Shown here one piece after another: positions 17,452 through 26,525 of a stretch of DNA of 64,000 nucleotides; the first letter of the stretch is position 1, and every line of letters starts with the position of its first letter. The DNA is taken from NCBI RefSeq assembly GCF_036186745.1, contig NZ_CP108086.1, positions 8,308,001-8,372,000 on the forward strand. Reading direction: 5' to 3'. Made by a program: the position numbers and the translations under genes. The notes under the pieces are model-generated. The model saw only the letters and a list, made by a program, of their open reading frames with translations. It did not search any database and was not told where the DNA came from. Origin of the DNA: Microbispora hainanensis. GTDB taxonomy: Bacteria > Actinomycetota > Actinomycetes > Streptosporangiales > Streptosporangiaceae.

Positions 17452-19713
17452 TCAGCGCTTGAACAGGCGCGGCGCCAGGTCGATGAGGTTCTTCTGCCAC
17501 ACGTCCCAGCCGTGCGGTCCGGGGGTGACCCCGTCGAACTCGTAGCGGATGCCGAGGCTGTCCAAGGTGGGCAGGGACCCCAGGAAGAACGGCTGCACGA
17601 AGTCGGTCTGGTCGCCGACGTACAGGCGCAGCATCTTGGTCCCGTTGTTGATCGCCGCCGCGTCGACGCCGGTGCCGTCGCCGAACCAGGCCGAGAACGC
17701 CGCGACGTACGCGAACCGGCCCGGATAGTCCTTCAGCACGCCGAGCGTCTGCACGCCGCCCATCGAGAGCCCGGCGAGGGCCTGCTGCGCCGGGTCGCCG
17801 GAGACGTTGTAGTGGGCGCGGGCCGCCGGGACGATGTCGTCCAGCAGCTCCTTGCCGAAGTCGGGCACGTTGCCGTTGCCCATCACGACCACCATCGGCA
17901 CGAGCTTCCCGTCGAGGAACTCGTGGTCGAGGATCTGCTTGGCGCGTCCCATCTCGACCCAGTCGGTGTAGCTCTGGCCGCTGCCGTGCTGGAGGTAGAG
18001 AACGGGATAGGGCTCCGCGCGCTCGGCGTCATAGCCGGGCGGGGTCCACACCAGCGCCGTCCGGTCCTCGTTCACGACGTTGCTGTGGTACGTCAGGCTC
18101 TCGACCTTCCCACCCTGACCGGCGGGAACGTCCGAGAGCAGGCGCGACCTCTCACCGGGGATGAAGAAGGAGCTCCAGTTGGGCTCGGAGGTCACCTTGG
18201 TCGGGTTCGACGTGTCCTTGGCCGCGACCCGGTCCACGATCCACTGGTAGTAGTAGAACCACGGCTCCAGCGGACCCACGGTCACCCGCCACCGGTCGCC
18301 GTCGCGGGACATCGGGATACGGAGCCAGCTCCCGTTGGGAGCGTCGTTCGCCCACACCGTGACGTGGTCGGCGTCCTTGAACTCCGTCGTGGTCTCGAAC
18401 GTGACGAACCCGTCCTCGGACACGTACGGCGTCGGCGTGGTGCCGGGCGCGGGCGGATGGAACTCGCCCTTCAGCGGTCCGTGACCGGCGCTCGGACCGT
18501 GGTCCGGGGCGTTGCGGAACAGCCGCGGCAAGAAGTCGATCAGGTTCTCCTGCCAGGCGTTCCAGTTCGCCCCGCCGTCGGGGTTGACCCCGTCGAACTC
18601 GTACCTGACCCGGGCATGGTCCAGCGCCTTCGTCAGGCGGACGGTCGCGTTGTACGCGGGATCGGTCACGTTCCCGGTGTACAGCCGCAGCAGCTTGAGG
18701 TCGTGGCCGATCGCCCGGGCGTCCGGCCCCCCGGCGTCCGTCAGCAGGCCGGAGAACGAGCCGGCGTAGGCGAACCGACCCGGCCCCCCGGTGAGAGCGG
18801 CGCGCAGCGCCAGCGTCCCGCCCTCGGCCACACCGGCGATCGCCTGGTGCGCCGGGTCGCGCAGGACGTCATACCTGTCCCCGACCGCCTTGCCGAGGTC
18901 CTTCAGGTCCTTGTCGTCGTCACCGTCGCTGATCACCACCACCATCGGCTCGATGGCCTTCTGGGCCGACAGGTTGTCGAGGATCTGCTTGGCCCGGCCG
19001 AGATCGAGCCAGTCGGTGGCGCTCTGTCCCTTGCCGGATTGCAGGAACAGCACCGGGTAGCCCTTCGGGCCCTCGGGACCCTTCGGCCCCTTAGGGCCGT
19101 CCGGGCCCTTGGGGCCGTCCGCGCCCTTGGGGCCGTCCGCGCCCTTGGGGCCCTTGGGGTCCTTCGCCTGGTAGCCCGGCGGCGTCCACACCAGCGCCGA
19201 CCGCTCCTCCTTCTTGACCCGGTAGGTCAGGGTCTCGACCCGGCCGCCCTGTCCCTGCGGCGCGTCCGCCAGCAGGCGTACGGACTCGCCCGGCACGAGG
19301 AAGGTGCTCCACAGGGGCTTGGACGCCACGGTGGTGCTGTTCGTCGGGTCCTTGAGGCTCTTGGTGTTGTCGCCCGTGACCTGGTAGGCGTACAGCCCCG
19401 GCTTGAGCGGGCCGAGTGCTCCCCACCAGAGGTCGCCCCGGCGGGTCAGGCCATACTCCGCCCATGCGAAGGAGGGGCCGAAGTTCCCCTCGACGGCCAG
19501 CTCCGACACCTGGCCGACACTGGCCTCGACGGCGGCCGCCGGGATGCTGATCGCCAGGTAGCCGTCGTCCGAGACGCTCACCCAGGGCGTGTCCGCCTCC
19601 GCCGGTCGCGGCGTGAGTGACACCGCCGCGACCGCCGTGACTCCAGCGGCGATCACCGCCGAGAGTCTGCGGGCGCCCGTGGGGCGCGCGCTGCCACGCT
19701 GGAATAACGCCAT
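17452..19713 (-). CDS. secreted tandem esterase (two enterochelin-esterase-like modules) with collagen-like insert
   Basis: 753-aa exported protein made of two similar halves, each with an N-terminal beta-sandwich (early-set-like) domain and an esterase D-type alpha/beta hydrolase domain. Parallel landmarks are ALVWTPPGYQAKD / ALVWTPPGYDAER, VLFLQSGKGQSATDWLDLGR / VLYLQHGSGQSYTDWVEMGR, and LIDFLPRLFR / LIDLAPRLFK. The second half has an intact nucleophile elbow GLSMGG. The first reads GVAEGG, so its catalytic Ser is lost. The first half also carries ten Gly-X-Y triplets (from KGPKGADG to EGPKG). A signal peptide (about residues 1-38) precedes. Likely one active and one structural or binding module. 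GGGAG lies 8 bases before the ATG. Confidence 0.85.
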   Translation of the reverse strand: MALFQRGSARPTGARRLSAVIAAGVTAVAAVSLTPRPAEADTPWVSVSDDGYLAISIPAAAVEASVGQVSELAVEGNFGPSFAWAEYGLTRRGDLWWGALGPLKPGLYAYQVTGDNTKSLKDPTNSTTVASKPLWSTFLVPGESVRLLADAPQGQGGRVETLTYRVKKEERSALVWTPPGYQAKDPKGPKGADGPKGADGPKGPDGPKGPKGPEGPKGYPVLFLQSGKGQSATDWLDLGRAKQILDNLSAQKAIEPMVVVISDGDDDKDLKDLGKAVGDRYDVLRDPAHQAIAGVAEGGTLALRAALTGGPGRFAYAGSFSGLLTDAGGPDARAIGHDLKLLRLYTGNVTDPAYNATVRLTKALDHARVRYEFDGVNPDGGANWNAWQENLIDFLPRLFRNAPDHGPSAGHGPLKGEFHPPAPGTTPTPYVSEDGFVTFETTTEFKDADHVTVWANDAPNGSWLRIPMSRDGDRWRVTVGPLEPWFYYYQWIVDRVAAKDTSNPTKVTSEPNWSSFFIPGERSRLLSDVPAGQGGKVESLTYHSNVVNEDRTALVWTPPGYDAERAEPYPVLYLQHGSGQSYTDWVEMGRAKQILDHEFLDGKLVPMVVVMGNGNVPDFGKELLDDIVPAARAHYNVSGDPAQQALAGLSMGGVQTLGVLKDYPGRFAYVAAFSAWFGDGTGVDAAAINNGTKMLRLYVGDQTDFVQPFFLGSLPTLDSLGIRYEFDGVTPGPHGWDVWQKNLIDLAPRLFKR
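19061..19153 (-). repeat. collagen-like Gly-X-Y coding repeat inside the esterase
   Basis: Encodes ten successive Gly-Pro-Lys / Gly-Ala-Asp / Gly-Pro-Asp / Gly-Pro-Glu triplets plus a final Gly, in the first, serine-less hydrolase module. The second module has only the short ERAEPYP at the equivalent place, so this is an insertion. Confidence 0.9.
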
Positions 19714-20150
19714 GCCGAAACTCCCTTGATGGCCCGCAGTGGTCGGTCCCGCCCATCGACTCGACCCAATTGATGGAATGTGAAACTTTTCGACGCGCGC
19801 CTTTTCAGCCCGCGATTCCACCAAGTCAAGGTAATTGATACATTTTGGAAACACAAGACCGTTTCCGCCGCTCAAGACACCGGCCGTCACTCCCGTGCGG
19901 ACACCACCCGGCAGGCGCCTCCGCGGCGCCGGAGATCCGGACCTCGCGGCTCCCCGGCATTCCACCGCCACGACAGAGCGCTTGAAAATCTGCCCGAATC
20001 GCCGGCGGAAACGACATGATTTCCATCCGCGGCAGGCGCCATGCGAATGCGAACCAGGGAACGGCGGCAAGGCCTGACCTCGTCCGCCGCGCGCTTCCGG
20101 TGTGCGACCGGCGATAGCCTCTCGTGCGGACGAAACGGGAGGTAAGCGGC
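19714..20150. other. 437-bp intergenic region, partly AT-rich
   Basis: Divergent promoter region between the secreted esterase and the LysE gene. The stretch 19770-19870 is clearly AT-richer (ends GATACATTTTGGAAACAC) and should hold the esterase promoter. The rest is GC-rich with no convincing gene or palindrome. Confidence 0.4.
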
Positions 20151-20771
20151 GTGACGGAACTGCTGATGGGGCTCAGCCTCGGCCTGGGCGCGGGGGTCAC
20201 GCCCGGCGCGCTGCTGACGCTCGTCATCACGGCGAGCCTGCGCGGCGGGTTCCGCTCGGGGGTGCGCCTGGCCTGCGTGCCGCTGCTGTCCGACCTGCCC
20301 GTGGTGCTGCTCGCCGTGACGGCGGTCGGGGCGCTGCCGCAGGTGCTCCTGCGCGTGCTGGCGGTCGGAGGCGGGCTCTACGTCGTCCACCTCGGCGTGG
20401 AGACGCTGCGCGAGGCCCGTACGGCCCTGCCGCCCCGGCCCGGCGAGGACGCGCCCTCCTCGGCCCGGGAGATCCTGCGCGGGGTGGTGGTGAACATGCT
20501 CAACCCCCACCCGTGGCTGTTCTGGATCGCGGTGGGCTCACCGATCTTCGTCTCGGCGTGGGACCACGCCCCGGCGTACGCGCTGGTCTTCGTGGGCGGG
20601 TTCTATCTGGTCCTGGTGGGTTCCAAGGTGGCGCTGGCGGGGGCCGTGGGGGCCGGGCGGCACCGGCTGACCCCCCGCGGCTACCGCCTGCTGCTGGGCG
20701 CGAGCGGCGCGCTGCTGGCCGTCGTGGGCGCCGTGCTCACCGTTCGAGGACTGCTTCCCCAGGGGTTGTAG
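20151..20771 (+). CDS. LysE family translocator
   Basis: 206-aa membrane protein with about six hydrophobic helices. The N-terminal LSLGLGAGVTPGALLTLV corresponds to the LysE/RhtB start motif (xPGP region), and VVVNMLNPHPWLFWIAVG is the conserved central N-P-x-x-W motif. Family members export amino acids or related small molecules. GTG 20151 has GGGAGG 8 bases upstream. The 3' end overlaps the convergent APC permease gene by 35 bp. Confidence 0.88.
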   Translation: MTELLMGLSLGLGAGVTPGALLTLVITASLRGGFRSGVRLACVPLLSDLPVVLLAVTAVGALPQVLLRVLAVGGGLYVVHLGVETLREARTALPPRPGEDAPSSAREILRGVVVNMLNPHPWLFWIAVGSPIFVSAWDHAPAYALVFVGGFYLVLVGSKVALAGAVGAGRHRLTPRGYRLLLGASGALLAVVGAVLTVRGLLPQGL

Positions 20772-22218
20772 CGGCCACCCTGCTGCGGCGCCGGCCGTAC
20801 AGGAAGTAGACGACGGCGCCGACGACCATCCAGGCGAAGAACCGGATCCAGGTCTCCACGGGCAGGTTGAGCATCAGGTAGGCCGAGGCCAGCACCGACA
20901 GGATGGGCACCACCGGCACGAACGGGGTGCGGAAGGAGCGGGGCAGGTCGGGACGGGTCCTGCGGAGGATCATCACGGCCACCGCGACGATCACGAAGGC
21001 GAACAGCGTGCCGATGTTCACCAGCTCCGCGATGGCGCTCAGCGGGATCAGCGCCGCGAGCACCGCGGTGGCCGCGCCGATGACGATCGTGATCCGGTAC
21101 GGCGTGCGGAACGTCGGGTGGACCTTGGCGAGGGACCGGGGCAGCAGGCTGTCACGGCACATCGCGAACAGCACCCGGCTCTGGCCCAGCATGAGGATCA
21201 TCACGACGGTGGTGAGCCCGGCGATGGCTCCGATGCTGATCAGCGTGGCCATCCAGGGCTGGCCCACCGACCGGAACGCGTCCGCGAGCGGGGCAGACGC
21301 GCTGAGCTCCGAATAGTGCTGCATGCCGACGACCACGAGCGAGACCGCCACGTAGAGGATCGTGCAGACGACCAGCGAGGCGATGATCCCGATGGGCAGG
21401 TCGCGCTGCGGGCGGCGGGTCTCCTCGGCCGCGGTCGCCACGACGTCGAAGCCGATGTAGGCGAAGAACACCAGGGCCGCGGCGGTGAAGACGCCGAAGA
21501 CGCCGTACGCGACCGGCTGCACGCCGAACAGCACCTGGATGAGCGGGGCCTTCATGCCCTCCCCGGCGGCCATGTGGTGAGGCGGGGGGACGAACGGCTG
21601 GTAGTTGGCACCCTTGATGAAGAACAGCCCGGCGATGATCACGAGGAGCACGACGGCCAGCTTGACCGCGACCATGGCGCCGTTGAAGCGGGCCGACATC
21701 TTGATCCCGGCCACCAGGACCCCGGTCAGCAGGATCACGATCACCGCCGCCGGGATGTTGAAGACGGCCTCGTCGCCGGCGATGGACGGCGGCAGATAGA
21801 CGCCGAAGTTCTTCAGCAGCGAGGCGAAGTAGCCCGACCAGCCCGAGGCGACCACCGCCGCGCCCAGTGCCAGTTCCAGCATCAGGTCCCAGCCGATGAT
21901 CCAGGCCGGGAACTCGCCGATCGTGGCGTACGCGTAGGTGTAGGCCGAGCCCGCGACCGGGACGGTGGCGGCGAACTCGGCGTAGCACAGGGCCGCGAGC
22001 GCGCACACGATCCCGGCGATCACGAAGGAGATCGCGACGGCCGGGCCGGCCGTGTTGCGCGCCGCCACACCGGTCAGCACGAAGATGCCGGTGCCCACGA
22101 TGACGCCGATGCCGAAGACGGTGAGGTCGAGAGCGCTCAGGCTGCGCCTGAGCCGATGCTCGCCGCCTTCGGCATCCTCAATCGACTGTTCGACCGGCTT
22201 CGTCCGGAAAAGGCTCAT
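20737..22218 (-). CDS. APC family amino acid permease (cationic amino acid transporter type)
   Basis: 493-aa permease with 12 or more helices. The start MSLFRTKPVEQSIEDAE followed by LSALDLTVFGIGVIVGTGIF is the standard cationic-amino-acid-transporter N-terminus with the unwound G-x-G-T/I-x-G helix. AYTYAYATIGEFPAWIIGWD and the segment ETRRPQRDLPIGI are also family signatures. I chose ATG 22218, which has GAGGAG 7 bases upstream; ATG 22233 and GTG 22236 are upstream in-frame alternatives. Imports amino acids by proton symport or exchange; exact substrate unknown. Confidence 0.9.
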   Translation of the reverse strand: MSLFRTKPVEQSIEDAEGGEHRLRRSLSALDLTVFGIGVIVGTGIFVLTGVAARNTAGPAVAISFVIAGIVCALAALCYAEFAATVPVAGSAYTYAYATIGEFPAWIIGWDLMLELALGAAVVASGWSGYFASLLKNFGVYLPPSIAGDEAVFNIPAAVIVILLTGVLVAGIKMSARFNGAMVAVKLAVVLLVIIAGLFFIKGANYQPFVPPPHHMAAGEGMKAPLIQVLFGVQPVAYGVFGVFTAAALVFFAYIGFDVVATAAEETRRPQRDLPIGIIASLVVCTILYVAVSLVVVGMQHYSELSASAPLADAFRSVGQPWMATLISIGAIAGLTTVVMILMLGQSRVLFAMCRDSLLPRSLAKVHPTFRTPYRITIVIGAATAVLAALIPLSAIAELVNIGTLFAFVIVAVAVMILRRTRPDLPRSFRTPFVPVVPILSVLASAYLMLNLPVETWIRFFAWMVVGAVVYFLYGRRRSRVAATTPGEAVLER

Positions 22219-22284
22219 CCGCAGGCTCCTCATCACGTCGATGACCTGCAGACTTCCCGGTCACACCGGTATTACTCCTGGTTG

Positions 22285-24198
22285 TCAATCGGTGGGCTGC
22301 ACGAGCCGCGCGGGATGGCTCTCCATCACCTGCGACCGGCGCGCCACGGCCTCGGTGATCTGGCGGGCGAGGTCCTGCCCGGTCAGGCCGATATCGGAGA
22401 GGATCTTGGCCCGCTTGGCGTGGTCGAGGAAGCGCTGGGGGATGCCGTAGGTCCGCACCGGCACGTCCACGTCGGCGTCGCGCAGCAGGCGCGCCACGGC
22501 GTCGCCCACGCCGCCGACCCGGCCGTTGTCCTCCACCACGACGACCAGCTTGTGCGCGGCGGCGGCCAGCGCCAGCGCCTCGTCGAGCGGCTTCACCCAG
22601 CGGGGGTCGACCACGGTGGTGGAGATGCCCTGCGCGTCGAGGAGGTTCGCGGCCTCCAGGCAGACCTCGGCCATCGGGCCGACCGCGACCAGCAGCACGT
22701 CGGCGTCGCCGGCGCGGAGCACGTCCATCTCGCCGAGCTTGCCGACCGCCTCGACGTCCGCGGGCAGGCCGCCCTTGGGGTAGCGGACCACCGTCGGGCC
22801 GTCCTCGATCCGGACCGCCTCGGCCAGCAGCTCGCGCAGCCGCGCGCCGTCGCGCGGGACGGCGATCGAGAGCCCGGGGATCACCTGGAGGATCGACAGG
22901 TCCCACATGCCGTTGTGGCTGGCGCCGTCGTCTCCCGTCACGCCCGAGCGGTCGAGCACGACGGTGACCGGCAGGCGGTGCAGCGCCACGTCCATAAGGA
23001 GCTGGTCGAAGGCCCGGTTGAGGAACGTCGCGTAGAGGGCCACGACGGGGTGAAGACCGCCGAGCGCGAGCCCGGCGGCGCTGGTCAGGGCGTGCTGCTC
23101 GGCGATGCCCACGTCGTAGATCCGGTCCGGGTACGCCTCGGCGAACGCCGCCAGGCCGACCGGGTGGAGCATCGCCGCGGTGATCGCGACGACGTCGTCC
23201 CGCTCACGGCCGATCTTCACGATCTCCTCGCTGAACACGTTGGTCCAGCTGTGCGGCTTGGGCCGCTCCTCGCCGGTCAGCGGGTCGAACGGGCCGGGAC
23301 CGTGGAAGCAGTCCTCGTCGTGGTTCTCCGCGTGGCTGTAGCCGTTGCCCTTGCGGGTGAGCACGTGGACGATGACGGGCCCGCGGAAGCCCCTGGCGCG
23401 GCGCAGCGCGGCCTCCACCGCCCCCTCATCGTGGCCGTCGATCGGGCCGACGTACTTCAGCCCGAGGTCCTCGAACATGACCTGCGGGGTCAGGATGTCC
23501 TTCAGGCCCTTCTTGATGCCGTGCAGCGTGTCGTACAGCGGCGCGCCGACCACGGGCACCCGGCCGAGGTTGTTCTTCACCAGTTCGAGCACGTGCTCGT
23601 AGCCCTGGCTCATCCGCAGCGACGACAGGTGGGAGGCGAGACCGCCGATGGTCGGCGAGTAGGACCGGCCGTTGTCGTTGACCACGATGATCAGCGGCAG
23701 GTCCTTGCGCCCGGCGATGTTGTTCAGCGCCTCCCAGGCCATGCCGCCGGTGAGCGCGCCGTCGCCGATCACGGCCACCACCGTGCGGCCGGTCTCCCCG
23801 CGCAGGGTGATCGCCTTGGCCAGCCCGTCGGCGTACGACAGGGCGGTGGAGGCGTGCGAGTTCTCGATGAAGTCGTGCTCCGACTCGGCCTGGCTGGGAT
23901 ATCCCGACAGGCCGCCCTCCTGGCGCAGCATGTCGAACTGGCCGGACCGGCCGGTCAGCATCTTGTGCACGTACGCCTGGTGGCCGGTGTCGAACAGGAT
24001 CGGGTCGCGCGGCGAGTCGAAGACCCTGTGGAGGGCGATGGTCAGCTCGACGACGCCGAGGTTGGGCCCGAGGTGACCGCCGGTCTTCGCGACGGAGGAG
24101 ACCAGCAGGTCGCGGATCTCCGCCGCCAGCACGGGCAGTTCCCCGGCCTCAAGGCGCTTCACGTCGAGCGGGTCCTTGATCGTCTCCAGAATCCCCAC
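22285..24198 (-). CDS. dxs: 1-deoxy-D-xylulose-5-phosphate synthase
   Basis: 637 aa, full length for DXS. It condenses pyruvate and glyceraldehyde 3-phosphate, with thiamine diphosphate, in the first step of the MEP isoprenoid pathway. The N-terminal [18 protein letters not shown] and [12 protein letters not shown], the thiamine-diphosphate motif [16 protein letters not shown] and the transketolase-central [11 protein letters not shown] and [15 protein letters not shown] are all visible. GTG start with GGAAGG 7 bases upstream. Confidence 0.97.
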   Translation of the reverse strand: MGILETIKDPLDVKRLEAGELPVLAAEIRDLLVSSVAKTGGHLGPNLGVVELTIALHRVFDSPRDPILFDTGHQAYVHKMLTGRSGQFDMLRQEGGLSGYPSQAESEHDFIENSHASTALSYADGLAKAITLRGETGRTVVAVIGDGALTGGMAWEALNNIAGRKDLPLIIVVNDNGRSYSPTIGGLASHLSSLRMSQGYEHVLELVKNNLGRVPVVGAPLYDTLHGIKKGLKDILTPQVMFEDLGLKYVGPIDGHDEGAVEAALRRARGFRGPVIVHVLTRKGNGYSHAENHDEDCFHGPGPFDPLTGEERPKPHSWTNVFSEEIVKIGRERDDVVAITAAMLHPVGLAAFAEAYPDRIYDVGIAEQHALTSAAGLALGGLHPVVALYATFLNRAFDQLLMDVALHRLPVTVVLDRSGVTGDDGASHNGMWDLSILQVIPGLSIAVPRDGARLRELLAEAVRIEDGPTVVRYPKGGLPADVEAVGKLGEMDVLRAGDADVLLVAVGPMAEVCLEAANLLDAQGISTTVVDPRWVKPLDEALALAAAAHKLVVVVEDNGRVGGVGDAVARLLRDADVDVPVRTYGIPQRFLDHAKRAKILSDIGLTGQDLARQITEAVARRSQVMESHPARLVQPTD

Positions 24199-24438
24199 CG
24201 CTCATCCTTCCCGCTCGCCATCGAACGGATCGAGTCTAGTTCGAGGAAGGTGCGGGGGGATCAGGGGTTGCACCGAACCTCCACAAGACCTTCCCGGCGC
24301 CGGCATCGATCCTGCTTTACCCGTCGCCTCCTCCTGCTCTACCCTCATGATCCCCTAGAAGGAACATCCGCGCTGCCGGATCTTCGGGCGATTCGCCACA
24401 TTCCTGACTATCTCTCTGTCCGCTTGGGATGCCCACTG

Positions 24439-25230
24439 ATGATTCGCATAAGCCTCCGCACGGCCGCCGTCGCGGTCACGGCGGTGGTGGGAGCCCTGCC
24501 CCTCACCGGTGCGGCGGACGCCTCCGGCGCCTCGGCGCGGCCCGTGCCCACCGGGCCGGGAGCGCTGACGAGGAACCCGCTCTACGCCACGGGCGCGTTC
24601 CGATCCTCCGCGTGCACCGAGCCGGCCCGGCGGGCCGACGACCTCGGCTCCTACCGGGCCTACCTGGACGACCTGCTCGGCTGCCTCCGCCGGGCCTGGA
24701 GCGAGAAGTTCCGGCAGGCGGGGCTGCGGTTCTCCCCGCCCCGGGTGAGGTACATCACGAAGAGCGTCTACACGGGCTGCGGCCAGTTCATGGCGAGCTA
24801 CGCGGCGAGCCTGTACTGCCCCGCGAACAAGACGTTGTGGATCATGCTCTCCAAGGAGGAGCTGTCGGACCCCAGGGGGTTCGGGCTCTTCACGGTCGTC
24901 GCCCACGAGTACGGCCACCACGCGCAGGACCGCGCCGGCATCCTGGCCGAGTTCGAGCGGCGGTCCCGCACGCTGAGCGGAAAGCGGGCCCTCGACCTCA
25001 ACCGCAGGATCGAGCTGCAGGCCGACTGCTTCTCCGCCGCCTTCGTCCGCAGCGTCTGGTCCTCGCTCGCCCGCGACCGGCGCGACTGGGACGAGTGGCT
25101 CACGGCGGACGAAGGCGACATGTGGCACGGCACGACGCGCAACATCCGCTACTGGCTCAAGCGCGGCTGGGCGGGTGGCGGCCCTCAGGCGTGCGACACG
25201 TTCCGTGCTCCCGTCTCCAAGGTCGCCTGA
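24439..25230 (+). CDS. secreted neutral zinc metallopeptidase (YpfJ-like)
   Basis: 263-aa exported protein. A signal peptide (about residues 1-32) is followed by a domain with VAHEYGHHAQD, the HExxH zinc site of the neutral zinc metallopeptidase family, and IELQADCFSAAFV, whose Glu supplies the third ligand. Cysteines (SACTEP, GCLRRA, TGCGQF, LYCPAN, QACDTF) suggest disulphides. The ATG at 24439 gives a good signal peptide, though the ribosome site is weak. Peptidase activity is inferred from the motif; the substrate is unknown. Confidence 0.88.
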   Translation: MIRISLRTAAVAVTAVVGALPLTGAADASGASARPVPTGPGALTRNPLYATGAFRSSACTEPARRADDLGSYRAYLDDLLGCLRRAWSEKFRQAGLRFSPPRVRYITKSVYTGCGQFMASYAASLYCPANKTLWIMLSKEELSDPRGFGLFTVVAHEYGHHAQDRAGILAEFERRSRTLSGKRALDLNRRIELQADCFSAAFVRSVWSSLARDRRDWDEWLTADEGDMWHGTTRNIRYWLKRGWAGGGPQACDTFRAPVSKVA

Positions 25231-25236
25231 CCACGT

Positions 25237-26442
25237 TCAGGTGGCGACCCGGGACAACGCTTCGAGGGGGTCGGCGAGCACCTGGGCGAACGCCAGCTCG
25301 GCCGCCCCCATCAGCGTCGCGTCGTCGCCCAGGGCCGAGGTGCGCAGCCGCACCTGCTCCCGGGTCGCGCGCAGGGTGCCGGTGGCGATCCGGCTGCGCA
25401 CCTGGGCGGCCGAGCCCAGGTAGATCTCCCGCAGGATGCCGCCGAAGACGACCATCTCGGGGTTGAAGACGTTGACCAGGCTGGCCACGCCGAGCCCGAG
25501 CCAGTTGCCCACGTGGGCGAGGGCCTCCTGGGCCATCACGTCGCCCCGGTCGGCGGCGTCGACGACGGCGCGGACCGCGTCCCTGCCGATCATCTCGCCG
25601 TACCGTCCGGCGTGCTCCATCAGCGCCGGCTCCCCCACCTCGGCCTCCAGGCAGCCGCGCGAGCCGCAGGCGCACGGGCGGCCGTCGGGGTTGACCACCA
25701 TGTGGCCCACCTCGCCGCCATACCCGCCGTACCCGCCGAGGAGCTGGCCGTTCACGATGATGCCGCCGCCGATGCCCACGTCGCCGTGCAGGTAGATGAG
25801 GTCGCGGCAGCCCGCGCCGATGCCGCGGGTGTGCTCGGCGAGCGCGCCGAGGTTCGCCTCGTTGCCCACCGCCACGGGCAGCCCGAGCGCGAGCCGCTTG
25901 GTCAGCTCCTCCCCCAGCGGCACCTCGAACGCGCCGATGTTCGGCCCGATCCTGACGACGCCATCGGAGGCGCGGACCACCCCGGAGACCGCCGCCGCCG
26001 CGCCGACGCAGATCGTGTCCTCGCGCGTCCTGCGCCGCATCTGCCGGGCGAAGCCCGCCAGCGTCCCCACGACCTGCGCCATGTCGAACTCCCCGCGCGC
26101 CCGCGCGGCCTCACGGCGGTCGAGGATCACCCCGCCGAGGCCGATGCGCGCGGCGGCCAGCCGGTCGACGCCCACCTCGAAGGCCAGGACGTAGACGCGG
26201 GCCGTCTCCGGGCGGACGACCAGCGACGGCCGTCCGGCCCGGCCGGTGTCCTTGGGCAGTTCCTCCCTGACGAGGCCCGCCGCCGTGAGGTCCGCCGTGA
26301 GCGCCATGATGGTGCTCCGGTTCAGCCCCATCAGCGAGGTCAGCTCGGCCCGCGACGTCGGCCCTCCGAGATGGACGTGCCGCAGCAGCGTCCCGAGGTT
26401 GTGCTTGCGGATCTCCTCCTGTGAGGGACCGGCGCGCATCAT
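25237..26442 (-). CDS. ROK family transcriptional regulator (NagC/XylR type)
   Basis: 401-aa repressor with an N-terminal winged helix (RAELTSLMGLNRSTIMALTA, about residues 31-50) and a C-terminal ROK sugar-kinase-like domain. The ROK zinc motif is CACGSRGCLEAE, and the glycine loop is GDVGIGGGIIVNG. Such regulators bind a sugar or sugar phosphate and repress uptake genes. It lies directly downstream of a xylose-type ABC importer on the same strand (about 80 bp after), so it probably controls that operon. Start either ATG 26442 or 26439. Confidence 0.9.
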   Translation of the reverse strand: MMRAGPSQEEIRKHNLGTLLRHVHLGGPTSRAELTSLMGLNRSTIMALTADLTAAGLVREELPKDTGRAGRPSLVVRPETARVYVLAFEVGVDRLAAARIGLGGVILDRREAARARGEFDMAQVVGTLAGFARQMRRRTREDTICVGAAAAVSGVVRASDGVVRIGPNIGAFEVPLGEELTKRLALGLPVAVGNEANLGALAEHTRGIGAGCRDLIYLHGDVGIGGGIIVNGQLLGGYGGYGGEVGHMVVNPDGRPCACGSRGCLEAEVGEPALMEHAGRYGEMIGRDAVRAVVDAADRGDVMAQEALAHVGNWLGLGVASLVNVFNPEMVVFGGILREIYLGSAAQVRSRIATGTLRATREQVRLRTSALGDDATLMGAAELAFAQVLADPLEALSRVAT

Positions 26443-26525
26443 CGGGGGAGCCTCGGATTCCGTGGGGTCGGGGGGAACCTGACCAGGTCAGGGGTCGCAG
26501 ATCACCTTATCGGGGCCCGATCACG

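Noticed and set aside
21118-25230. A 1370-codon open frame on the plus strand across the APC permease and dxs genes
   Set aside because: It is the mirror of strong minus-strand genes. Only its last 263 codons (the zinc peptidase) have a real start, signal peptide and family motifs.
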